A stretch of 5,786 nucleotides of DNA from the NCBI GenBank assembly GCA_035626995.1, contig DASPMP010000314.1, positions 1 through 5,786 on the forward strand, written 5' to 3'. The stretch comes from DASPMP01 sp035626995 (GTDB lineage Bacteria; Gemmatimonadota; Gemmatimonadetes; Gemmatimonadales; Gemmatimonadaceae). The position numbers were made by a program, and so were the translations under genes. Position 1 is the first letter of the stretch, and the number at the start of each line of letters is the position of its first letter. The notes under the pieces were generated by a model. The model was not told where the DNA came from and ran no database searches. It saw nothing but the letters and a program-made list of their open reading frames with translations. Of this stretch, positions 1-5,639 are shown in pieces.

Positions 1-471
1 CCCGTCCTGCACTTCTTCACGAACCTGCACGACGACTACCACCGAGCCACGGACGACGCGGAGAAAATCAATGCGACGGGAACGGCCCGCGTCGTGGGCC
101 TCGCCGAGGAAGTCATCCGGCGCATCGACGCACGGCCGTCGCGCCTGACGTTTGTTCGCGCGGCTGCCCCGCCGACGGTCTCTGGTGCCCGCACGGGTTC
201 GAATGTGTATCTTGGGTCGATTCCCGACATGGCCGCGGGTGATGCGCCCGGCCTCCGCCTCACGGGCGTCCGCGCGGGCAGTCCAGCCGACTCGGCTGGA
301 CTCAAGGCAGGCGACGTTGTCGTGTCGCTCGATGCGAAGCCCGTGTCGGACCTCCAGACATACTCGGACGCGTTGTACGCGCGACAACCGGGGGATGTGG
401 TGGAGATCGTGGTGTTGCGCGGCAATGAGCGCATGACGTTCAAGGTGAAGCTCGGCCGCAGGGGTTCCTGA
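1..471 (+). CDS. M28-family zinc aminopeptidase with C-terminal PDZ domain (3' part only)
   Basis: The reading frame is open from the left edge and ends at TGA 469-471, so only the last 156 residues are present. Residues 3-24 read as the end of an M28 catalytic domain: the HDDYHRATDD segment (residues 10-19) matches the family region carrying the last zinc-ligand histidine, most likely His14, followed by the usual Asp-rich turn. A linker follows, then a bacterial-type PDZ domain from about residue 66 to 155, with the carboxylate-binding loop YLGSIPDM (70-77) and the typical GSPADSAGLKAGDVV segment. Proteins of this layout are usually exported and cleave N-terminal residues from peptides; the signal peptide and the other zinc ligands would lie outside the window. 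The GTG at 94 is internal and is not a start. The next gene begins on top of this stop codon. Confidence 0.88.
   Translation, partial: PVLHFFTNLHDDYHRATDDAEKINATGTARVVGLAEEVIRRIDARPSRLTFVRAAAPPTVSGARTGSNVYLGSIPDMAAGDAPGLRLTGVRAGSPADSAGLKAGDVVVSLDAKPVSDLQTYSDALYARQPGDVVEIVVLRGNERMTFKVKLGRRGS
460..464 (+). promoter_or_regulatory. Purine-rich AGGGG, possible ribosome binding site for the alpha/beta hydrolase
   Basis: AGGGG lies inside the last codons of the M28 gene. It ends 3 bases before CTG 468 and 6 bases before ATC 471, the two rare-start candidates for the following hydrolase. The spacing to ATC is closer to normal; the spacing to CTG is short but gives a 4-base CTGA overlap with the upstream stop. 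The site supports a start near the end of the M28 gene, rather than at GTG 573, but does not prove it. Confidence 0.35.
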
Positions 472-1373
472 TCACGCCCAAACCAATCCCCCCGCCGCGA
501 TCGTCGGGCACCACCCGAACCACCGACGTTCCCCTGTATTGGTGCGAATACGGCCCGGCCGGCGCGGCGCGCGTGTTGCTGCTCCACGGAGGGCCGGGCG
601 CGCATCACGATTACCTGCTGCCGCAACTGCTGGAGATCGGCAACCTCGCGGGTGGGCGCGATCTGCTCCTGTACGACCAGCGCGGTGGCGGTCGATCGCG
701 AACTGACGCGCGGGACCCGATCACCTGGCAGACGCAGGTCGCGGATGCTGCGGCAGTGATGCGCGAGTTCGGTCTCAACCGCCCGCTGGTGATGGGATAT
801 TCGTGGGGCGGGCTCCTGGCGATGCTTTATGCGGCGCAGGCGGCGCGGGACCCTGCACTGCCGCAACCGTCGGCACTCGTTCTCATTGACCCCGCAGCCA
901 TCTCGCGCGAGTATCGATCGCAATTCGAGGACGAGTTTGCGCGTCGGCAGGCTGCGGCGGATGTTACCCGCATGCGGCAGGAGCTGGCCGCGTCCAACCT
1001 TCGCGAGCGTGATGCGGATGCCTATCGGCAAAGGAACTTCGAACTGAGCGTCGCTGGCTACTTCGCCGATCCGGCGTCCGCGAAGGATCTCACCCCGTTC
1101 CGCGTGAGTGCGCGTGTCCAGCAATCCGTCTGGGACAGCCTCGGCGATTTCGACCTGGTGCGCGACGGCACACTCGCGTCCATCACGGTCCCCACCCTCA
1201 TCGTCCACGGCCGTCAGGATCCTATTCCGCTGGCCTCCTCTGAGGCGGCGGCTCAGGCCATGGGCGCGCACGCCAGCCTGAAGGTCATCGAGGAGTGCGG
1301 GCACGTGCCGTACGTCGAGCAGCCAGAGGCACTGTTTTCCACGATCGACGCGTTTCTCCGGGAGCTATCGTAG
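468..1373 (+). CDS. Alpha/beta hydrolase, proline iminopeptidase-like (start uncertain, rare codon)
   Basis: This is an alpha/beta-fold serine hydrolase of the HGGPG type found in proline iminopeptidases (family S33). Counting from CTG 468 (301 residues), HGGPG, which forms the oxyanion hole, is at 40-44 and is followed by the family-typical YDQRGGGRS. The nucleophile elbow is GYSWGG with Ser112 (TCG 801-803), and the likely remaining triad members are Asp251 in HGRQDPI and His279 in CGHVPY. The conventional start GTG 573 would begin at VLLLHGGPG and delete the first strand, while the residues encoded before it (DVPLYWCEYGPAG) look like a genuine family N-terminus. No ATG, GTG or TTG exists in frame between the upstream stop at 426-428 and 573, so CTG 468 or ATC 471 is inferred. 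No signal peptide is visible, so it is probably cytoplasmic. It may release N-terminal residues, often proline, from short peptides, which fits the peptidase upstream; the exact substrate cannot be read from the sequence. Confidence 0.85.
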   Translation: MITPKPIPPPRSSGTTRTTDVPLYWCEYGPAGAARVLLLHGGPGAHHDYLLPQLLEIGNLAGGRDLLLYDQRGGGRSRTDARDPITWQTQVADAAAVMREFGLNRPLVMGYSWGGLLAMLYAAQAARDPALPQPSALVLIDPAAISREYRSQFEDEFARRQAAADVTRMRQELAASNLRERDADAYRQRNFELSVAGYFADPASAKDLTPFRVSARVQQSVWDSLGDFDLVRDGTLASITVPTLIVHGRQDPIPLASSEAAAQAMGAHASLKVIEECGHVPYVEQPEALFSTIDAFLRELS

Positions 1374-1400
1374 GAAACCCCCAACGCCGGGAGTGTTTCG

Positions 1401-1859
1401 ATGGCACTGCATGACGTCATCCAGCCGCACGTTGCGACGATCGAGCATGACGGGCGGCGCCTCGACGTGACGTGCCGCATCGCCTTCGATGGCATCGAGT
1501 ATGTCGGCAGGCTCTGGTTCGCAGAGTCAGACCTGGCGGATTCTGGAATCACGGACCGCGCCGCCCTCCCCGGGCGCAGCCGCGATGAGGTGCTCGCGCT
1601 CGCGCAGCGCCTGACGCCGCCGGAGCTTGCACTGCGATTTCGGCGTGCCGTCGCGGAGCGCCGGCGCTTCCTGAACCTCCGGCGCGCGACCGAAGACGTG
1701 CTTGGCAAGATCCGGTACCTCAATCAGGTATCGATCTCGATGCGCGCGGGATTGCTCGACGAAGAAGGCGCGGCGCAGGAAATCGACATTACTGAACGCC
1801 AACTCCATGACCTCGTCGAAAAGCTGCGTGACGCGGCGGGAGTGGAGAGCGACCGGTAG
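1401..1859 (+). CDS. Hypothetical protein, 152 residues, unrecognised
   Basis: I do not recognise a family. The start is well supported: GGGAG at 1389-1393 lies 7 bases before ATG 1401, one of the clearest ribosome binding sites in the window. By eye, residues 11-41 alternate in a way that suggests two or three beta strands (VATIEHDGRRLDV, then IEYVGRLWF). The rest looks helical: about 60-72, an Arg-rich helix at 75-105, and an amphipathic helix at 118-147 with many Glu, Asp, Lys and Arg. There is one cysteine (Cys25), no signal peptide, no membrane segment and no obvious catalytic motif, so a small soluble cytoplasmic protein is likely. It sits 27 bases after the hydrolase and 33 bases before polX, so it is probably co-transcribed with one or both. 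High-GC codon use matches its neighbours. A role beside PolX is only an inference from position. Confidence 0.8.
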   Translation: MALHDVIQPHVATIEHDGRRLDVTCRIAFDGIEYVGRLWFAESDLADSGITDRAALPGRSRDEVLALAQRLTPPELALRFRRAVAERRRFLNLRRATEDVLGKIRYLNQVSISMRAGLLDEEGAAQEIDITERQLHDLVEKLRDAAGVESDR

Positions 1860-1892
1860 GGTCGTGGCCCGGCACGATCGGTAATTTCCGGC

Positions 1893-3617
1893 ATGGATGC
1901 ACGCACGGCAGCCCATGCGCTCTCCCAGATAGCGGCATACCTCGAGCTCGCGGGCGAGAATCGCTTCAAGGTGAAGGCGTACCAGACGGCGGCGAGGAGC
2001 CTGCTCGCTCTCGGGGTCGACGACCTCGGACCGATGCTTCGGTCGGGCGAGCTCGCGCAGGTGCGCGGCATCGGCAAGGCAACCCTCGCGGTCGTGCAGG
2101 AATTGGCCGAAGCCGGTGAGTCGTCGTACCTCGAGCAGCTTCGCGCGCAGATGCCCGAAGGATTACTCGAGCTCACTCGGGTGCCCGGCTTGAGCACGGA
2201 GAAAATCCACAAGCTCCACTCCGAGCTTGGGATCGTATCGCTCGACGACCTCGAACGCGCGGCATCCGAGGGCCGCCTGGCGAAGGTCAAGGGAGTCGGT
2301 CCGCGGACAGCGCAGCGCATCCTCGCGGGAATCACGCTGATGCGGGAATCGGGGCGACAACTCCTCTGGCACCAGGCGATGGCGGAGGCGCGTGGTCTTC
2401 TCGCGGCGGTGCGCGCGCATCCGGATGTCATTACCGCGGAGATTGCCGGCTCGATCCGGCGCCGCGTCGAGGTGGTGTCCGATGTCGACATCGTTGCCGC
2501 AGTTCGCGCCGCGCCGGAGGAGGTATCAGCGTCCTTCGCGAGTATTTCCGGGATCCGCAAGGCGACGACCGACGGCGGCAGGGTCTCGCTGGTGTATGTG
2601 GACGGTTCGAAGATGGACCTGTTCTGCGTCTTGCCGGCCCGCTTTGGCGTCGCGTTGTGGCGCGCGACCGGCAGCGCGACGCACGTGGAGGCGGTGACAA
2701 GGCACGCCGTCGACCACGGGTTCAGAATCGAACACGATGCGGTCGTGGACGAGAATGCCCGAATGTTGCCAACGCCGGACGAGGAATCTTTTTACCGCGC
2801 GTTGCGCCTGCCGTGGATTCCGCCGGAGCTACGTGAAGGAATGGGCGAAGTGGCGGCCGCGTCCCGCCATGCCCTGCCCCGCCTCGTCGAGCTCTCGGAT
2901 GTCACGGGGGTTCTGCACTGTCATTCGGAGTATTCCGACGGGAAGCACAGCATCAGCGAGATGGCGCAAGCCGCACAGGCCAAGGGTTGGGAGTACATCG
3001 GGATTTCGGATCACTCGCAGGCGGCGTTCTACGCCGGTGGCCTGACACCGGAGCGTGTCCGTGAACAGCACGACGAAATCGACGCGTGCAACGCGGCCGG
3101 GAAGGGCGCCCGGGTGCTCAAGGGCATCGAGGCCGACATCCTCGCGGATGGCCGTATCGATTACGATGCGGCACTGCTCGACAGCTTCGACTATGTGATC
3201 GCTTCCATTCACGGCCGGTTCAAGATGGACGGCCCTGCTATCACGGAACGCGTGCTTCGTGCGATGGATGATCCGCACATGACCATCCTCGCGCATCCCA
3301 CCGGACGGCTGCTGCTGTCGCGTGAGCCGTACGCACTGGACGTGGAGGCCGTCCTTCAAAAAGCCGCCCAGGCGGGCGTTGCCATCGAAATCAACTGCGA
3401 TCCACACCGCATGGATCTCGATTGGCGCTATCTCCACCGCGCGCGTGAACTTGGGGTCACGATCGAGATCGGACCCGACGCCCATTCTCGCGGAAGCCTC
3501 GACTGGGTCGACCTTGGCGTCGGTCTGGCGCGCAAAGGCGGGCTTGAAGCCGGAACCATCCTCAACACGCGGAGCGCCGACGATATCGTGCGATTCGCGA
3601 AGGCGCGACGAACATGA
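1893..3617 (+). CDS. polX: DNA polymerase/3'-5' exonuclease PolX (family X polymerase fused to PHP domain)
   Basis: The 574-residue length is normal for bacterial PolX. The N-terminal 8-kDa-like and helix-hairpin-helix region covers about 1-150, with VRGIGKATLA (57-66), RVPGLSTEKI (96-105) and VKGVGPRTAQ (132-141). The polymerase palm has GSIRRR at 186-191, the metal-binding pair Asp197 and Asp199 in SDVDIV, and the third carboxylate Asp242 in KMDLF. The C-terminal PHP domain (about 337-574) keeps its likely metal ligands: His342, His344, Asp349, Asp373-His374, Glu413, His440, His468 and Asp529-x-His531. Both activities therefore look intact. Family knowledge: PolX fills short gaps during base excision repair, and the PHP domain supplies 3'-5' exonuclease and 3'-end cleaning. 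ATG 1893 gives the expected N-terminus but has no clear Shine-Dalgarno; TAATTT at 1882-1887 is a weak -10-like match. The stop overlaps the nth start, implying translational coupling. Confidence 0.96.
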   Translation: MDARTAAHALSQIAAYLELAGENRFKVKAYQTAARSLLALGVDDLGPMLRSGELAQVRGIGKATLAVVQELAEAGESSYLEQLRAQMPEGLLELTRVPGLSTEKIHKLHSELGIVSLDDLERAASEGRLAKVKGVGPRTAQRILAGITLMRESGRQLLWHQAMAEARGLLAAVRAHPDVITAEIAGSIRRRVEVVSDVDIVAAVRAAPEEVSASFASISGIRKATTDGGRVSLVYVDGSKMDLFCVLPARFGVALWRATGSATHVEAVTRHAVDHGFRIEHDAVVDENARMLPTPDEESFYRALRLPWIPPELREGMGEVAAASRHALPRLVELSDVTGVLHCHSEYSDGKHSISEMAQAAQAKGWEYIGISDHSQAAFYAGGLTPERVREQHDEIDACNAAGKGARVLKGIEADILADGRIDYDAALLDSFDYVIASIHGRFKMDGPAITERVLRAMDDPHMTILAHPTGRLLLSREPYALDVEAVLQKAAQAGVAIEINCDPHRMDLDWRYLHRARELGVTIEIGPDAHSRGSLDWVDLGVGLARKGGLEAGTILNTRSADDIVRFAKARRT

Positions 3618-4408
3618 AACGCGAAAACAGGGGCGGCAAACCGCCGGCGATCGGTCGCACGGTAAAACCCGCCGCGGGAAAAGTGGGGACGAAGGCGGGC
3701 GCCGGAAAAACGGGCGCAAAGCCGGCTGTCGCGAAACGCGCGGCGAAGCCGGTGATCCGGAAAACACGACGCATGGCGCCAGCCCTTGAGCGCGCACCGG
3801 AGATCTATCGGCGGCTCTCCGCGGAATACCCTGATGCGAAGTGCGCGCTGGATCACAAGAATCCGTACGAGTTGCTCGTCGCCACCATACTGTCCGCGCA
3901 GTGCACCGACAAGCGGGTGAACATGGTGACCCCCGCACTGTTCGCGCGCTACCCGAATGCCGAAGCGATGGCGCGGGCGAATCCCGACGAGCTGGAAGAA
4001 CTCATCAGGAGCACCGGGTTTTTTCGCAACAAGAGAAAAAGCCTGCTGGGGATGTCCACCGCTGTCGCGGAGCAGCACCGTGGTGAGGTACCGCACAGCA
4101 TGGAGGAGCTGGTCAAGCTTCCGGGAGTGGGACGGAAGACGGCAAACGTGGTGTTGGGCAACGCCTTTGACCTCAATGAAGGCGTAGTCGTCGATACCCA
4201 CGTAGCGCGGCTGAGCAACCGCCTGGCCTTCAGCCGGGAAGGTGATCCGGTGAAGATCGAACAGGACCTCATCGGTTTGTTCCCGCGTGCACAGTGGACG
4301 ATGCTGGCACATCTGCTCATCTCGCATGGTAGAGAGATCTGCGATGCCCGTCGTCCGCTGTGCGAGCAATGCGTCGTCAATGACCTGTGCCCCTCCTCGA
4401 GAGTATGA
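3614..4408 (+). CDS. nth: Endonuclease III, DNA glycosylase/AP lyase, with basic repeat tail
   Basis: Endonuclease III removes oxidised pyrimidines from DNA and cleaves the resulting abasic site by beta-elimination. The core contains the helix-hairpin-helix LPGVGRKT at 169-176 with catalytic Lys175, the catalytic Asp194 in VVDTHVARLSNRL, and a complete iron-sulfur ligand set Cys243-x6-Cys250-x2-Cys253-x5-Cys259, so it should hold a 4Fe-4S cluster and be active. Substrate-pocket sequence around ILSAQCTDKRVN (92-103) is typical. ATG 3614 overlaps the polX stop (ATGA), with GAAGG at 3599-3603 about 10 bases upstream. Residues 1-53 are an extra lysine- and arginine-rich tail (17 basic against 1 acidic residue). 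An alternative start at Met54 (ATG 3773) would give 211 residues, the usual length for this enzyme, so a short form is possible. I favour 3614 because of the ATGA coupling and the organised tail. Confidence 0.95.
   Translation: MKRENRGGKPPAIGRTVKPAAGKVGTKAGAGKTGAKPAVAKRAAKPVIRKTRRMAPALERAPEIYRRLSAEYPDAKCALDHKNPYELLVATILSAQCTDKRVNMVTPALFARYPNAEAMARANPDELEELIRSTGFFRNKRKSLLGMSTAVAEQHRGEVPHSMEELVKLPGVGRKTANVVLGNAFDLNEGVVVDTHVARLSNRLAFSREGDPVKIEQDLIGLFPRAQWTMLAHLLISHGREICDARRPLCEQCVVNDLCPSSRV
3665..3772 (+). repeat. Four in-frame 27-bp units coding a 9-residue Lys repeat in the Nth tail
   Basis: Nth residues 18-53 split exactly into four 9-residue units with the pattern K-(P/A)-x-x-x-K-x-x-x, at residues 18-26, 27-35, 36-44 and 45-53. 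Lysines fall at 18, 23, 27, 32, 36, 41, 45 and 50, a strict 5-4-5-4-5-4-5 spacing. The units are more alike in protein than in DNA, so the repeat is old or kept by selection on the protein. The last unit ends one residue before Met54. Such AKP/lysine repeats resemble histone H1-like bacterial tails and probably bind DNA non-specifically; that function is inferred. Confidence 0.85.
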
Positions 4409-4872
4409 ACACGAAACAGCTTGCTGCCGTTCTTGTGCTGGTCGCCGCCGCTGGTTGCGCGACCAGCGTAATGGAACAGACAACCAACGTTCGGCCCATG
4501 GATGCATCTGCTTCGGCGCTCACGTACGGTGACTGCGTGGAGGCCAATCGGCTGGCACAGGCGAAGCCCGATCTCGACGTGGACAGCGTTCCACGGGTGG
4601 TGACGCAGCGGCCTGCGCCATTCACGCGGATGCCGGATTCCGTAAAGTCGGCGATTAGCAGGAAAGGATCGTCGGTCAAAGTCGATGTCCTGGTCGATAC
4701 GCTGGGCCGTCCGGTGATGAAGACCTTCACGGTGGTCGAGAGCTCACACCCCTGGCTGGCGGCAAGCGTGAAGTCCGCGATGCCGTCGTGGCGTTTTCGC
4801 GCGGCACGCCTGGCCGGCTGCAAGGTGCCCCGGGTCTACAAGTTCTCCGCGACATCGAAGCCGCGCGCATAG
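4405..4872 (+). CDS. Putative lipoprotein with TonB-like C-terminal domain
   Basis: ATG 4405 overlaps the nth stop in an ATGA, and the 155-residue product starts with a short signal peptide: MNTK, a hydrophobic stretch to residue 17, then Cys18 in a VAAAGC lipobox. The -3 position is Ala rather than the usual Leu, so lipidation is likely but not certain. Residues about 20-75 are low in predicted structure. Residues about 76-148 resemble the C-terminal domain of TonB-family proteins: a strand with VDVLVDTLGRPVM (93-105), a helix LAASVKSAMPSW (118-129), WRFRAARLAGCKVP (129-142) and a final strand. Cys44 and Cys139 could form a disulfide in the periplasm. There is no transmembrane anchor or long Pro-rich spacer as in a true TonB, so an energy-transducing role is doubtful. 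GTG 4387 is an upstream in-frame alternative but would spoil the signal peptide. The function is unknown. Confidence 0.8.
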   Translation: MNTKQLAAVLVLVAAAGCATSVMEQTTNVRPMDASASALTYGDCVEANRLAQAKPDLDVDSVPRVVTQRPAPFTRMPDSVKSAISRKGSSVKVDVLVDTLGRPVMKTFTVVESSHPWLAASVKSAMPSWRFRAARLAGCKVPRVYKFSATSKPRA

Positions 4873-4885
4873 CTAGATTCGTGGC

Positions 4886-5353
4886 ATGCCAAAACAAGCC
4901 ACGTTCGAAACCAATCGCGGAACCATTGTCGCGGAGCTGTATGAGAAGGACGCTCCAAAGACCGTCGAGAACTTCGAGAAGCTGGCCAATTCCGGCTTCT
5001 ACGATGGCGTGAAGTTCCACCGGGTCATTCCGGATTTCGTCGTCCAGGGTGGTGACCCGCTGTCGCGCGATCTTCCCGAAGGCGATCGCCGCGTCGGCAC
5101 CGGTGGGCCGGGGTACAAGATCAAGTGCGAGACCGCGGGGAATAAGCGAACGCACGAAGTCGGCGCGCTCTCGATGGCTCACGCTGGAAAGGACACCGGT
5201 GGCAGCCAGTTCTTCATGGTGCTGAGCGAGCCCAATACCAGGCACCTCAACGGCGTCCACACGGTCTTCGGGAAAGTGCACACGGGGCTTGACGCGATGA
5301 AGCAGATCAAGCCGAACGACGTCATGACGAAAGTGCGGGTCGAGGACAAATAG
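4886..5353 (+). CDS. Cyclophilin-type peptidyl-prolyl cis-trans isomerase, cytoplasmic
   Basis: This 155-residue protein is a single cyclophilin domain that speeds cis-trans isomerisation of X-Pro bonds during protein folding. The active-site block FHRVIPDFVVQGGDP (44-58) has catalytic Arg46 with Phe51 and Gln54; MAHAGKDTGGSQFF (97-110) supplies Gln108 and Phe110; HLNGVHTVFGKV (120-131) supplies Leu121 and His125. The tryptophan that gives human cyclophilin A its cyclosporin sensitivity is His120 here, as in many bacterial members, so low drug affinity is expected. There is no signal peptide. The gene begins 13 bases after the lipoprotein stop. No Shine-Dalgarno is seen before ATG 4886, but TAGATT at 4874-4879 ends 6 bases before it, a -10-like placement that would suit a leaderless message. 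The ppiA/ppiB naming cannot be settled from sequence alone, so no symbol is given. Confidence 0.95.
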   Translation: MPKQATFETNRGTIVAELYEKDAPKTVENFEKLANSGFYDGVKFHRVIPDFVVQGGDPLSRDLPEGDRRVGTGGPGYKIKCETAGNKRTHEVGALSMAHAGKDTGGSQFFMVLSEPNTRHLNGVHTVFGKVHTGLDAMKQIKPNDVMTKVRVEDK

Positions 5354-5393
5354 GTAACTTCCCGCTCGCATTCCTACTTCATCATCACGGCCA

Positions 5394-5579
5394 ATGGCTC
5401 ACGACCACGCACACACGTCGCATGATCACAAGGGTGATGCGCGCGCCGCCTTTATGGGATTGATCATCGGCGCCCTCGCCCTTCTGGCACTCGTCTATGG
5501 AATCGTGAAGTGGACGGCGTCCCGGTTCGAGGGACATGCCGCTCCGCCGGCCGCTGGAGCGCCGCCGGTCCAGCACTAG
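5394..5579 (+). CDS. Small His-rich single-pass membrane protein, 61 residues, unrecognised
   Basis: The predicted protein has a hydrophilic N-terminus with five histidines in the first 12 residues (positions 3, 5, 7, 10 and 12, alternating with Asp), one transmembrane helix at about 20-38, then a short basic segment and a Pro/Ala-rich tail ending in His. The His/Asp cluster could bind a divalent metal, but no family is recognised and no catalytic role is claimed. The start is ATG 5394, 40 bases after the isomerase stop; no Shine-Dalgarno is visible. Support for it being real comes from its fit in the gap, same strand as its neighbours, a well-formed membrane helix, and a strong hairpin just after its stop codon. 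Chance ORFs of this size are common in high-GC DNA, so confidence is moderate. Confidence 0.65.
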   Translation: MAHDHAHTSHDHKGDARAAFMGLIIGALALLALVYGIVKWTASRFEGHAAPPAAGAPPVQH

Positions 5580-5583
5580 CCTC

Positions 5584-5608
5584 CGCGCCGTCCCGCGGGG
5601 ACGGCGCG
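5584..5608 (+). terminator. Perfect 11-bp hairpin, terminator-like but lacking a U-tract
   Basis: CGCGCCGTCCC (5584-5594) pairs perfectly with GGGACGGCGCG (5598-5608) around a 3-base GCG loop. It begins 5 bases after the stop of the small membrane-protein gene and lies 31 bases before the next ATG, a natural place for the end of a transcript. On the + strand it is followed by AAAACC, not T residues, so it is not a classical intrinsic terminator. It may pause polymerase, protect the 3' end of the message, or act on the following gene. Confidence 0.45.
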
Positions 5609-5639
5609 AAAACCGCCACGGCTCGGCCATATTCCTGAC

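Noticed and set aside
94..96. GTG 94 as a gene start for a free-standing PDZ protein
   Set aside because: The frame is open to the left edge and the upstream residues match the end of an M28 catalytic domain, so the PDZ region is part of a larger protein.
502..528. Small inverted repeat CGTCGG ... CCGACG between the M28 stop and GTG 573
   Set aside because: Only a 6-bp stem with a long loop, inside the probable coding region of the hydrolase; expected by chance at this GC content.
36..1304. Long open frame on the - strand (422 codons)
   Set aside because: It lies antisense to the M28 gene and the hydrolase, both with clear motifs. Its translation is Arg-rich and low in recognisable structure, as expected from the reverse strand of high-GC coding DNA.
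1724..2560. Open frame on the - strand (278 codons), Ser/Arg/Ala-rich
   Set aside because: It is the shadow of polX and the preceding hypothetical gene; the composition is typical of an unread frame.
2829..3938. Long open frame on the - strand (369 codons) opposite polX and nth
   Set aside because: It is antisense to confirmed catalytic regions of PolX and Nth; the length is a by-product of GC-rich third codon positions and no domain is visible.
4387..4404. GTG 4387 as an earlier start for the TonB-like lipoprotein
   Set aside because: It would add six residues including Glu before the signal peptide and overlap nth further, whereas ATG 4405 gives a standard lipoprotein signal and an ATGA junction.
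3428..4507. Long open frame on the - strand (359 codons) opposite nth
   Set aside because: It crosses three genes antisense and has no motif or ribosome binding site that would support it.
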